From Actinoplanes oryzae (GTDB taxonomy: Bacteria > Actinomycetota > Actinomycetes > Mycobacteriales > Micromonosporaceae): DNA of 49,269 nt. Below the pieces are notes generated by a model. That model was not told the origin of the DNA. It did no database searches and saw only the letters and a program-made list of their open reading frames with translations. The stretch lies in NCBI RefSeq assembly GCF_030757795.1, contig NZ_JAUQWH010000054.1, positions 1 to 49,269 of the forward strand, in the 5' to 3' direction. The position numbers were made by a program, and so were the translations under genes. This document shows positions 41,870 through 49,269 of this stretch, in pieces. Numbering within the stretch: position 1 is the stretch's first letter; every line of letters begins with the position of its first letter.

Positions 41870-43072
41870 ATGACACGCAGCGCCGACCCCGCGGTCGGGG
41901 AGCGGATCCGGGCGCGGCGCCTGCTGCGCGGCTGGAGCATCAGGTACGCCGCCAGCCGCGCCGGCGTCTCGCACGCCTCCTGGAGCCGCATCGAACGCGG
42001 TCTGCAGGCCGCCGACAACCGCTTCACCCTCGCGGAGATCGCCGGGGCGCTCGACTGCGCGCCCGGTGACCTGGCCGGGACCGACGTGCCGGTGCTCGAC
42101 CAGGCGATCGCCGCCGCCCGGGCCAGCGTGCTCGGGCTGCGCCGGGCCCTGGTGGACATCGATCTGAGCGATCCGCCGGCCGGGTCGGCGCGGCCGCCGG
42201 CTTCCCTGGCGCGCGGTGTGGCGCTGGCGAACGCGCTCTTCGACGCGTGTGACTACGCGGCGACGGCCCGGTTGCTGCCCGATTTGCTGCGCGACCTGCA
42301 CACCGAGACGGCCGGCCCCGACCACGTCGCGGCGCTGCGGCTGCTGTGCGACGCGACGTCGCTGGCCTGCTCCGTGCTGCGAGCGCTCGGTCATCCCGCG
42401 GACGCCTTCCTGGCCGCGCAACGCTGTCGCGACGCTGCTGCGGCGGCGGAGGACCCGGTGCTGCTCGGCTACGCGGCGTACGCCCTGGCGCGCGCGGCGA
42501 CGGCCTGCGGCTCGTACCAGCGCGGGCAGACCATCGCCGAGCGTGCCGCCGACGAGCTGAGCCGGCATCTCGCCCGGCCCGGCGGCAGTCTGGAGATTCT
42601 GGGTTCGCTGCACCTGGTCGCCGCCATGGCCGGCCGCTGCCGCGAGCGCCTCGACGACAGCCGCGAGCTGCTCGCCGAGGCCTCGGCCCTGGCCCGGCGC
42701 ACCGGCGAGACGACCACGCTGAACATGTTCTTCGGTCCCACCAACGTGGACATCTGGACCATGAGCATCGAGGCCGACGGCGGCAACCCGGCCCGCGTGG
42801 TGGAGATCGCCCGGCGCACCGATCCGGCGGCCATCCCGGCGGGCGTCCGGCAGGTCTTCTACTACGCCGACACCGCGCGCGCCCTCGCGCAGCTGGGCGG
42901 CCACGACCGCGAGGCGATCCGGTTCCTGCTCACTGCGGAGCGGATCGCACCCCAGCACGTACGGACCTCGGCCGAGCTCGCCGCGACGATCCGCGAGTTG
43001 CTCGACCGTTCGCGCGCGCGGGCGGGCGGCTCCGAACTGCGCGCCCTGGGCGAACGCATGCAAGTCGGCTGA
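41870..43072 (+). CDS. XRE-family regulator with TPR-like C-terminal region
   Basis: A 400-aa protein. The helix-turn-helix is at 8-65 (VGERIRARRLLRGWSIRYAA, SRAGVSHASWSRIERGLQAA). Residues 100-395 are alpha-helical, with TPR-like repeats (LARGVALANALFDACDYAAT, HPADAFLAAQRCRDAAAAAE, QTIAERAADELSRHL). This architecture is common among actinobacterial regulators of morphology and secondary metabolism. Target and signal are unknown. ATG 41870 has no ribosome site. Confidence 0.85.
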   Translation: MTRSADPAVGERIRARRLLRGWSIRYAASRAGVSHASWSRIERGLQAADNRFTLAEIAGALDCAPGDLAGTDVPVLDQAIAAARASVLGLRRALVDIDLSDPPAGSARPPASLARGVALANALFDACDYAATARLLPDLLRDLHTETAGPDHVAALRLLCDATSLACSVLRALGHPADAFLAAQRCRDAAAAAEDPVLLGYAAYALARAATACGSYQRGQTIAERAADELSRHLARPGGSLEILGSLHLVAAMAGRCRERLDDSRELLAEASALARRTGETTTLNMFFGPTNVDIWTMSIEADGGNPARVVEIARRTDPAAIPAGVRQVFYYADTARALAQLGGHDREAIRFLLTAERIAPQHVRTSAELAATIRELLDRSRARAGGSELRALGERMQVG

Positions 43073-43135
43073 TCCACCCCATCACCGTCCCCGCCTCCCC
43101 GCGTTGACCTTGGGGAAGGGCTGTTTTCCGAGGTT

Positions 43136-44554
43136 GTGGGGGATGTACGCGTGAGCCGGGAGCAGCTTGTCGGTGCCGTGGTCTACGGTCAGCACGTGCC
43201 AGAAGAGCCCGCGTCCGCCGCTCCGCCGCCCGCTTCGGGTGATATGTCGCCCGACGCTGCCTCGTGGGATCCCGCGTCCGCCGGTTCCGTTCCCGCGGGT
43301 TCCGCGTCCGCGGATCCTGCTTCGGCCTCCTCCGCCGGCGCTCATGCCTCGGCGGGTGGCGCTGCCGGTGCTGCCTCGGCCACGGACGCCGATGCCGCCG
43401 GGGGCGCCGTGCTCGTTGCCGGCGGCGACGTGCTCGAGGGCGACATCGTGGCGCCGGCCGAGGACGACGGCAAGTTCCGGGTGCGGCTGACCAACTTCGA
43501 GGGCCCGTTCGACCTGCTGCTGCAGCTGATCGGCAAGCACAAGCTCGACGTCACCGAGGTGGCGCTGTCGCAGGTGACCGACGACTTCATCGCGTACATC
43601 CGGGCCATGGGCGACGACTGGGACCTCGGCGAGGCCAGCGAGTTTCTGCTGGTCGCGGCCACCCTGCTCGACCTCAAGGCGGCCCGCCTGCTGCCCGCAG
43701 CCGAGGTCGAGGACGAGGAGGACCTGGCCCTGCTCGAGGCCCGCGACCTGCTCTTCGCCCGCCTCCTGCAGTACAAGGCCTACAAGGAGGCCGCCGCCCA
43801 CATCGCCGAGCTCGAGGGCACCGGTGCTCGGCGATGGCCGCGGCAGGTCGCGCTGGAGCAGAGGTACGCCGACGCGCTCCCGGAGCTGGTCCTGGGCGTC
43901 GGCCCCGAGCGGCTGCTCAAGCTCGCCCTCAAGCAGTTCCTGCCCAAGCCCGGGCCGCCGCAGGTGTCGATCGCGCACATCCACCAGGTGCGCGTGAGTG
44001 TCCGTGAGCACGCCGCCCTGATCCGCGAACGCTTGCGCCGCGCGGGCACCGTGACCTTCAGCCTCCTGGTGGCCGACTGCGAGAGCACGCTCGAGGTGGT
44101 GGCCCGGTTCCTGGCGCTGCTCGAGCTGTATCGGGAGAACCTGGTCGACTTCACGCAGCCCGTCGCCCTCGACGAGCTGACCATCGTCTGGATCGCCACC
44201 GACGACACGTCCGTCGAGCTCAACATCGACGACTACGAAGGCGACCCGGAGAAGAAGGCCGAAGCCGCCGCCGCGGCAGCCGCCCTGGACGCGGGCGCCG
44301 TCACGGACGCGGACATCGCCGCCCTGGAAGCCGCCGACCCTGACGTGGGCATCGTCGCCCTGGAAGCGGCTGACCCGGACGGGCCTGATGTGGCCGGCGG
44401 CTCGCCAAGCGCCCTGGTCCTCGGGAGCGGGTCGCCGTCGGCCGCAGAGGGTGACTCGGGTCACGATGACGAGGCGGTCGCCGGGGAAAACACCAGCACG
44501 GACGCGGCCGACGCCGCGGCGGACGAGCACGACGCGGAAGAGGACAGAGCATGA
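43136..44554 (+). CDS. scpA: segregation and condensation protein ScpA, with extended termini
   Basis: The open frame gives 472 aa; the ScpA (kleisin) core is about 112-370. It opens FRVRLTNFEGPFDLLLQLIG, then has DVTEVALSQVTDDFIAYI and EFLLVAATLLDLKAARLLP, and the winged C-terminal part VTFSLLVADCESTLEVVARF. Before it are about 110 Ala/Ser/Pro-rich residues, after it about 100 acidic Ala/Asp-rich residues. ScpA bridges SMC heads with ScpB. The start is uncertain: GTG 43136 is used here, GTG 43151 is next, and later GTGs would remove the N-terminal extension. It overlaps scpB by ATGA. Confidence 0.9.
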   Translation: MGDVRVSREQLVGAVVYGQHVPEEPASAAPPPASGDMSPDAASWDPASAGSVPAGSASADPASASSAGAHASAGGAAGAASATDADAAGGAVLVAGGDVLEGDIVAPAEDDGKFRVRLTNFEGPFDLLLQLIGKHKLDVTEVALSQVTDDFIAYIRAMGDDWDLGEASEFLLVAATLLDLKAARLLPAAEVEDEEDLALLEARDLLFARLLQYKAYKEAAAHIAELEGTGARRWPRQVALEQRYADALPELVLGVGPERLLKLALKQFLPKPGPPQVSIAHIHQVRVSVREHAALIRERLRRAGTVTFSLLVADCESTLEVVARFLALLELYRENLVDFTQPVALDELTIVWIATDDTSVELNIDDYEGDPEKKAEAAAAAAALDAGAVTDADIAALEAADPDVGIVALEAADPDGPDVAGGSPSALVLGSGSPSAAEGDSGHDDEAVAGENTSTDAADAAADEHDAEEDRA

Positions 44555-46128
44555 GCGACGAGCGCCCCGATTCGCTGGCTGCCCAGGCGGCCGCCTGGGT
44601 CCCGCCGTGGGAACGAGCCTCCCGGGCGCCGGACCCCGCCTACGCCGCCGAGCAGCGTGCCCTCGCCGAAGCCGAAGCCGAAGCCGAGGCCGATGTCGAA
44701 GCCGAGGCCGATTTCGACGCCGCCGACTTGAACGCCGCCGCCGCCGACTCCGACGCCGCCGACTCCGACGCCGCCGACTCCAGCGCCGCCGACTCCAGCG
44801 CCGCCGACTCCGACGCCGCCGCCGCCGACTCGGACGCCGCCACCGACGACTTCGGCGAGGCGACCGGCGAGTCCGCCGCCGCTTCGCCCGTGGCATCGGC
44901 CTCTCCTGTGGCGCAGGTCTCGCCGGATCGAGAGCCCTCGTCCGAGGTGCCGGACGAGCTGCCGCCCGTGCCCGGCGAAGGCGACGGACCGGTGATCGTC
45001 GACACCCCGCTCGAAATCGACGGCGAGCCGGAGCTGGCGCCCACCGACGTCGGCGTGGGCCCCGAGGTGCCGGTGCCCGGCGCGATCGAGGAAGCCGCCG
45101 GGCGCGAGGACACCCCGTCGACCGTCGTGGACGCGCCGCTCCCGCCGGACGGCGACGACGCCGGCGACGTGTTCGACCAGGCCGCTGACGACGATGTGAG
45201 CGACGACGGTGAGGTGGATCTCCCGTTCGCCGAGGAGGTGCCCGGCCCCGAGAGCGACGAGGAGTCCGGCGCTGCGGGGGAGGACGAGCCCGCGACACAG
45301 GCCGGCCCTGCCCCGGAGGAGGCCGCCTCGGAGCAGGTTGCCGCGGAGGAGGCTGCCCCGGAGGAGATCGACTTCGCGGGGATCGTGGCGGAGACGGATG
45401 CCCAGGATCTGCTGACCGCTCAGGGCGGCGAGGAGGTGGAGGTCACTCCCGAGGCTGCCAAGCCGTCGTCCGGCGTGCCCGCCCAGTCGCGGCGGCGGAA
45501 GAAGGCGGAGCCTGCGGTTGCCGGGGGCGCGCTTGAGGCCCGTACGGAGGAAGGGGTCGAGGGTGTTGACCTGAAGCCCCTCGATGATCAGGAGATGCGC
45601 GCGGCGCTCGAGGCGATCATGCTCGTGGTCGACGAGCCGGTGGCGGAGATGCAGCTCGCGCAGGTGCTGGAGCAGCCGACCGAGCGCGTGGCGGCGATGC
45701 TGGAGGACATCTCGGCGCGGTACACGGCGGCGGGGCACGGCTTCGACCTGCGACGGGTGGCCGGCGGGTGGCGGTTGTACACGCGGCCGGAATACGCGCC
45801 GTACGTGGAACGGTTCGTCCTGGACGGGCAGTCGGTCAGGTTGACGCAGGCTGCCCTGGAGACGCTGGCGGTGGTGGCGTACAAGCAGCCGGTGACGCGT
45901 TCGCGCATCTCGGCCATCCGCGGTGTGAACTGTGACGGTGTGATGCGTACGCTTGTCACGCGCGGCCTCATCGAGGAATGCGGCACCGAGAGTGAAACCG
46001 GGGCACATCTGTACCGGACCACGGGGCTGTTCCTCGAGAAGCTCGGCCTCAACTCGGTCGGTCAGCTGCCGCCGCTTGCTCCGTTCCTGCCCGACGATGT
46101 GGAAGAAGTGCTCGATGCCTCAGGCTGA
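44551..46128 (+). CDS. scpB: segregation and condensation protein ScpB with long acidic N-terminal extension
   Basis: A 525-aa protein. The ScpB core of two winged helices occupies only about 343-525 (DDQEMRAALEAIMLVVDEPV, VERFVLDGQSVRLTQAALET, LAVVAYKQPVTRSRISAIRG, SETGAHLYRTTGLFLEKLGL). The typical family length is near 200-250 aa. Residues 1-342 are acidic and low complexity, with AADSD repeats at 62-95 and Glu/Pro/Ala-rich sequence after. The open frame is continuous and ATG 44551 overlaps the scpA stop (ATGA), so the extension is translated if this start is used. Confidence 0.9.
   Translation: MSDERPDSLAAQAAAWVPPWERASRAPDPAYAAEQRALAEAEAEAEADVEAEADFDAADLNAAAADSDAADSDAADSSAADSSAADSDAAAADSDAATDDFGEATGESAAASPVASASPVAQVSPDREPSSEVPDELPPVPGEGDGPVIVDTPLEIDGEPELAPTDVGVGPEVPVPGAIEEAAGREDTPSTVVDAPLPPDGDDAGDVFDQAADDDVSDDGEVDLPFAEEVPGPESDEESGAAGEDEPATQAGPAPEEAASEQVAAEEAAPEEIDFAGIVAETDAQDLLTAQGGEEVEVTPEAAKPSSGVPAQSRRRKKAEPAVAGGALEARTEEGVEGVDLKPLDDQEMRAALEAIMLVVDEPVAEMQLAQVLEQPTERVAAMLEDISARYTAAGHGFDLRRVAGGWRLYTRPEYAPYVERFVLDGQSVRLTQAALETLAVVAYKQPVTRSRISAIRGVNCDGVMRTLVTRGLIEECGTESETGAHLYRTTGLFLEKLGLNSVGQLPPLAPFLPDDVEEVLDASG
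44734..44840 (+). repeat. 15-bp tandem coding repeat in scpB
   Basis: Units of GCCGCCGACTCCGAC and close variants (TCCAGC for TCCGAC) repeat about six times, coding AADSD or AADSS. Such perfect short repeats are prone to slippage, in frame because the unit is 15 bp. Confidence 0.75.
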
Positions 46129-46867
46129 TCCGGACAGCTCCGTGCGGTTGCAGAAGGTCCTCGCGACCGCGGGGATCGGATCCCGCCGTGCCTGCGAAGA
46201 CCTGATCTTCCGCAGGCGGGTGACCGTCAACGGCCGCGTCGCCAAGCTCGGCGACAAGGTCGACCCCGCCACCGCGACGATCGAGGTCGACGGCTCGCGG
46301 GTGGTCACCAATCAGAAGATGGTCTACCTGGCCATGAACAAGCCCCGCGGCGTCGTCTCCAGCATGGACGACGAGAAGGGCCGCAACGAGCTGGCCGACT
46401 TCCTCGGCACGTTCGAGCAGCGGATCTTCCACGTCGGCCGGCTCGACGCCGACTCCGAGGGCCTGCTCCTGCTCACCAACGACGGTGACCTCGCTCACCG
46501 GCTGATGCACCCGTCGTTCGGCGTCGCGAAGACCTACCTGGCCGAGGTCGAGGGCCCGCTGCCGCGCAACGTCGGCCGCCGGCTGCTGGCGGGCGTCGAG
46601 CTCGAGGACGGCCCCGCGAAGGTGGACGCGTTCAAGCTGATCGACGCGCTGGGGCGTACGGCGCAGATCGAGGTCGTCCTGCACGAGGGCCGCAAGCACA
46701 TCGTGCGCCGCATGCTGGACGAGGTGGGTCACCCCGTGCTGCGCCTGATCCGTACGGCGGTGGGCCCGATCCGCCTCGGTGACATGCGCCCGGGTGGCTT
46801 CCGTCACCTGTCGCAGGCCGAGGTCGGCGCCCTGTTCAAGGCCGTCGGGAGCGAAGCGGCAGAATGA
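46115..46867 (+). CDS. rluB: RluB-type 23S rRNA pseudouridine synthase
   Basis: A 250-aa protein. The S4 domain (8-65; VRLQKVLATAGIGSRRACED) precedes the RsuA/RluB catalytic domain with YLAMNKPRGVVSSMDD, catalytic Asp111 in GRLDADSEGLLLLTNDG, and HEGRKHIVRRMLDEVGHPV. It isomerises a uridine in 23S rRNA (E. coli RluB: U2605). ATG 46115 overlaps the end of scpB by 14 bp. The Rv1709-Rv1713 order is preserved. Confidence 0.92.
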   Translation: MPQADPDSSVRLQKVLATAGIGSRRACEDLIFRRRVTVNGRVAKLGDKVDPATATIEVDGSRVVTNQKMVYLAMNKPRGVVSSMDDEKGRNELADFLGTFEQRIFHVGRLDADSEGLLLLTNDGDLAHRLMHPSFGVAKTYLAEVEGPLPRNVGRRLLAGVELEDGPAKVDAFKLIDALGRTAQIEVVLHEGRKHIVRRMLDEVGHPVLRLIRTAVGPIRLGDMRPGGFRHLSQAEVGALFKAVGSEAAE

Positions 46868-46902
46868 ACGGCGCATTCGTCAGCGATACCCGGGAGGAAA
46901 CA

Positions 46903-47583
46903 GTGGCGGAAGTAGTGCGGCCTGCGACGTGTGTGGTGGCGGTCGACGGCCCCTCCGGATCGGGCAAATCCACTGTTTCCCGGCGTCTCGCGACGTTGAT
47001 CGACGGCATCTACCTGGACACGGGCGCGATGTACCGGGCGATCACCTGGGCCGTCCTGGAATCCGGCGTGGACATTTCGGACACCGACGCGGTGACGAAG
47101 GTGGCCTCGGAAACCGCGCTCGAGGTGGGGACAAATCCGGCTGCACCGACATTTCGGGCTAATGGCACTGTCGTCGACGGGCCGATCCGGGGCCCCGAGG
47201 TGACCGGTGCGGTGTCGACCGTCGCGTCGATCCCGGCCGTACGCGCTCAGTTGGTCGCGCAGCAGAAGGCGATCATCGCCGCAGCCCCCCGCATCATCGT
47301 CGAAGGCCGCGACATCGCCTCCGTCGTCGCGCCGGACGCCGACCTCAAGGTCTACCTGACCGCGTCGGCCGCCGCGCGCGCCGCCCGCCGCAGCGCCGAG
47401 GACGCCACCGACGTCAAGGCCACCGAGGCCGACCTGATCCGCCGCGACACCATCGACTCGACCCGCAAGGCCGACCCGCTCAAGCTGGCCGACGACGCGA
47501 TCGAGCTCGACACCACGGGCATGGGCATCGACGAGGTCGTGTCCACGCTGCTGGACATGCTCAACAGCAAGGTGAGTAAGTGA
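46903..47583 (+). CDS. cmk: cytidylate kinase
   Basis: A 226-aa kinase phosphorylating CMP and dCMP. It has the P-loop GPSGSGKST (16-24), [33 protein letters not shown], and the [13 protein letters not shown] lid region. I chose GTG 46903 because GGGAGG (46892-46897) lies 5 bp upstream. An in-frame ATG at 46864 overlaps the rluB stop (ATGA) and would add 13 residues, so dual initiation is possible. It overlaps der by GTGA. Confidence 0.93.
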   Translation: MAEVVRPATCVVAVDGPSGSGKSTVSRRLATLIDGIYLDTGAMYRAITWAVLESGVDISDTDAVTKVASETALEVGTNPAAPTFRANGTVVDGPIRGPEVTGAVSTVASIPAVRAQLVAQQKAIIAAAPRIIVEGRDIASVVAPDADLKVYLTASAAARAARRSAEDATDVKATEADLIRRDTIDSTRKADPLKLADDAIELDTTGMGIDEVVSTLLDMLNSKVSK

Positions 47584-49001
47584 CTGACTTCCCCGTCGAC
47601 CTCTCCGAGTTCGACGCCGTCGACTTCACGGACGGCACGGCTGACTCCGGCTCTGTCGCCGGGCCACAGCCTGTCGTCGCCGTGGTCGGACGCCCGAACG
47701 TGGGCAAGTCGACCCTGGTGAACCGCATCATCGGCCGGCGCCAAGCCGTGGTCGAGGACGTCCCGGGCGTGACCCGCGACCGCGTGCCCTACGACGCGTC
47801 GTGGAACGGCCGCCGCTTCACGGTCGTCGACACCGGCGGCTGGGAGCCCGACGCCCGCGACCGCGCCGCGGCCATCGCCGCGCAGGCCGAGATCGCCGTG
47901 CAGACCGCGGACGTGGTCGTGTTCGTGGTCGACGCCACCGTCGGCCCCACGGACATGGACGAGAAGGCCGTCCGCATGCTGCGCCGCAGCTCCAAGCCGG
48001 TCATCCTGGTCGGCAACAAAGCGGACAACCAGAACATCGAGCTCGAGGTCAACTCCCTGTGGTCACTGGGCCTGGGTGAGCCGTACCCGGTCTCCGCCCT
48101 GCACGGCCGCGGCTCAGGTGACCTGCTCGACGCGATCCTGGCCGCGATGCCGCCGGCGCCCCCGATCCTCGAGGGCGCCCCCCGAGGCCCGCGCCGCGTG
48201 GCGCTGGTCGGCCGCCCGAACGTGGGCAAGTCGTCGCTGCTCAACCGCATCTCCAAGGAAGAGCGCGCGGTCGTCGACTCGGTAGCCGGCACCACGGTCG
48301 ACCCGGTCGACAGCCTCGTGGAGATGGACGGCGAAATCTTCCAGTTCGTCGACACGGCGGGCCTGCGGAAGAGGGTGAACCAGGCCTCGGGCACGGAGTA
48401 CTACGCGTCGCTGCGTACCGCTGGTGCCATCGAGGCCGCCGAGGTCGCGGTGGTGCTGCTGGACGCCGGTGAGCCGATCTCCGAGCAGGACCAGCGCGTC
48501 CTGACCCAGGTCGTCGAGGCCGGGCGAGCCCTGGTCATCGCCTTCAACAAGTGGGACCTGGTGGACGCGGACCGCCGCTTCTACCTGGACAAAGAGATCG
48601 ACCGAGACCTGAAGCGGATTCCCTGGGCGATCCGCGTCAACATCTCCGCCAAAACCGGCCGCGCCGTCGACAAGCTCGCCCCGGCCATCAGGCGTGCCCT
48701 GGCCTCATGGGAGCAGCGAATCCCGACCGGCGCGCTGAACCAGTGGCTGACCGCCCTGACCCAAGCCACCCCGCACCCCGTACGCGGCGGCCGGGCCCCG
48801 CGCGTCCTCTTCGCCACCCAGGCGGGTGTGGCCCCGCCCCGGATCGTCCTGTTCACGACGGGCCCCTTCGACGCGGGGTATCAGCGTTTCGTGGAGCGCA
48901 AGCTGCGCGAAGAGTTCGGCTTCGAAGGCTCCCCGGTCGAGGTCTCCGTCCGCCCCCGCAAGAAACTCGGCCCCGGAGGCCGAGGCAAGGCCCACGGCTG
49001 A
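47580..49001 (+). CDS. der: ribosome-biogenesis GTPase Der (EngA)
   Basis: A 473-aa protein with two tandem GTPase domains. G domain 1 has GRPNVGKS (37-44), DTGGW and NKAD; G domain 2 has GRPNVGKS near 211, DTAGL and NKWD. A KH-like C-terminal domain follows ([20 protein letters not shown]). It is needed for 50S assembly. About 30 extra N-terminal residues are acidic, as in other actinobacteria. GTG 47580 overlaps the cmk stop. Last gene of the operon; a 7-bp GC hairpin follows. Confidence 0.95.
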   Translation: MTDFPVDLSEFDAVDFTDGTADSGSVAGPQPVVAVVGRPNVGKSTLVNRIIGRRQAVVEDVPGVTRDRVPYDASWNGRRFTVVDTGGWEPDARDRAAAIAAQAEIAVQTADVVVFVVDATVGPTDMDEKAVRMLRRSSKPVILVGNKADNQNIELEVNSLWSLGLGEPYPVSALHGRGSGDLLDAILAAMPPAPPILEGAPRGPRRVALVGRPNVGKSSLLNRISKEERAVVDSVAGTTVDPVDSLVEMDGEIFQFVDTAGLRKRVNQASGTEYYASLRTAGAIEAAEVAVVLLDAGEPISEQDQRVLTQVVEAGRALVIAFNKWDLVDADRRFYLDKEIDRDLKRIPWAIRVNISAKTGRAVDKLAPAIRRALASWEQRIPTGALNQWLTALTQATPHPVRGGRAPRVLFATQAGVAPPRIVLFTTGPFDAGYQRFVERKLREEFGFEGSPVEVSVRPRKKLGPGGRGKAHG

Positions 49002-49052
49002 CCCCGTCGGCCGCGGCCTGGAGTGACCGGCCTCCCCGCCGCAGCCGTGCTA

Positions 49053-49075
49053 CGGCCCGGTGTGCGGTCGGGCCG
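49053..49075 (+). terminator. possible terminator of the scpA-der operon
   Basis: CGGCCCG (49053-49059) and CGGGCCG (49069-49075) form a 7-bp stem with a 9-nt loop, 52 bp after der and 117 bp before the tRNA. There is no T run. Confidence 0.45.
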
Positions 49076-49192
49076 GTGTTGAAGGAGCTGGGCAGGTCCT
49101 CAGCCGGGTGGGTGTGCCGGTGCAAAGCCGGTTGAGGGCCTGGGGTAAGGTAGTTGTGTTGCCGCGGTACGGGGAAGCCCGGAGCGCGGCAT

Positions 49193-49266
<74 letters not shown>

Positions 49267-49269
49267 CCG

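Noticed and set aside
49077..49192. Promoter of the tRNA-Pro gene
   Set aside because: TTGAGG and TAAGGT/TGTGTT boxes are present but no pair has correct spacing and quality together.

Overview
The window is a high-GC actinobacterial chromosome segment. Many genes start with GTG, and stop/start overlaps of the GTGA or ATGA type are frequent. Gene content and order point to Micromonosporaceae (an Actinoplanes- or Micromonospora-like organism), but this is inferred from content, not from a database search. The backbone follows the conserved actinobacterial order seen in Mycobacterium tuberculosis Rv1694-Rv1713: tlyA, nadK, recN, steA, steB/mctB, pyrG, NUDIX hydrolase, xerD, parA/soj, scpA, scpB, rluB, cmk, der. 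It closes with a tRNA-Pro(GGG).

Layout. 1-3794 (minus): a partial gene, a large SEDS (FtsW/RodA-like) protein fused to a degenerate PBP-like domain, and an SCP2-fold protein. 3958-11268 (plus): a histone-H1-like Lys/Ala/Pro protein, a Pro/Gly repeat protein, tlyA, nadK, recN (with a PafBC-type DNA-damage promoter placed for a leaderless mRNA), steA and steB. 11252-13104 (minus): an ArsR-type repressor with an MFS pump and a clear operator pair. 13195-18963 (plus): a four-gene translationally coupled operon (MraY/WecA-like transferase, MurJ-like flippase, GT4 glycosyltransferase, 722-aa membrane protein), apparently a lipid-linked glycan pathway beside steAB. 19084-21401: pyrG and the NUDIX hydrolase.

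21533-30037 is an accessory region: a 2-hydroxyacid dehydrogenase, two divergent secreted DUF4360 proteins, a secreted CBM2-Cip1-like protein with a CebR-like operator, a CAP-domain protein, a DUF6010-like membrane protein, an RDD protein, a SnoaL-like protein, a SUKH protein, and a scar in which a membrane-protein gene sits between the remains of an oxidoreductase and a TetR regulator. Two unrelated sets of short tandem repeats lie at gene ends here.

30154-33873 returns to the backbone: alanine dehydrogenase, xerD, parA and a site-2-protease-like protein lacking HEXXH. 33895-43072 is a second accessory region: CYTH-like protein, subtilisin, lipoprotein, alpha/beta hydrolase, orphan GAF-PAS histidine kinase, HigBA-type toxin-antitoxin, small P-loop kinase-like ATPase, SigE-type sigma factor with its membrane partner, and an XRE-TPR regulator. 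43136-49001 is a tight operon scpA-scpB-rluB-cmk-der. Both Scp proteins carry long acidic, low-complexity extensions.

Functional themes: chromosome segregation and repair (recN, xerD, parA, scpAB), septum and envelope building (SEDS-PBP fusion, steAB, MraY/MurJ/GT4 operon), nucleotide and NAD metabolism (nadK, pyrG, cmk, NUDIX), ribosome maturation (tlyA, rluB, der), and secreted proteins for polymer use.
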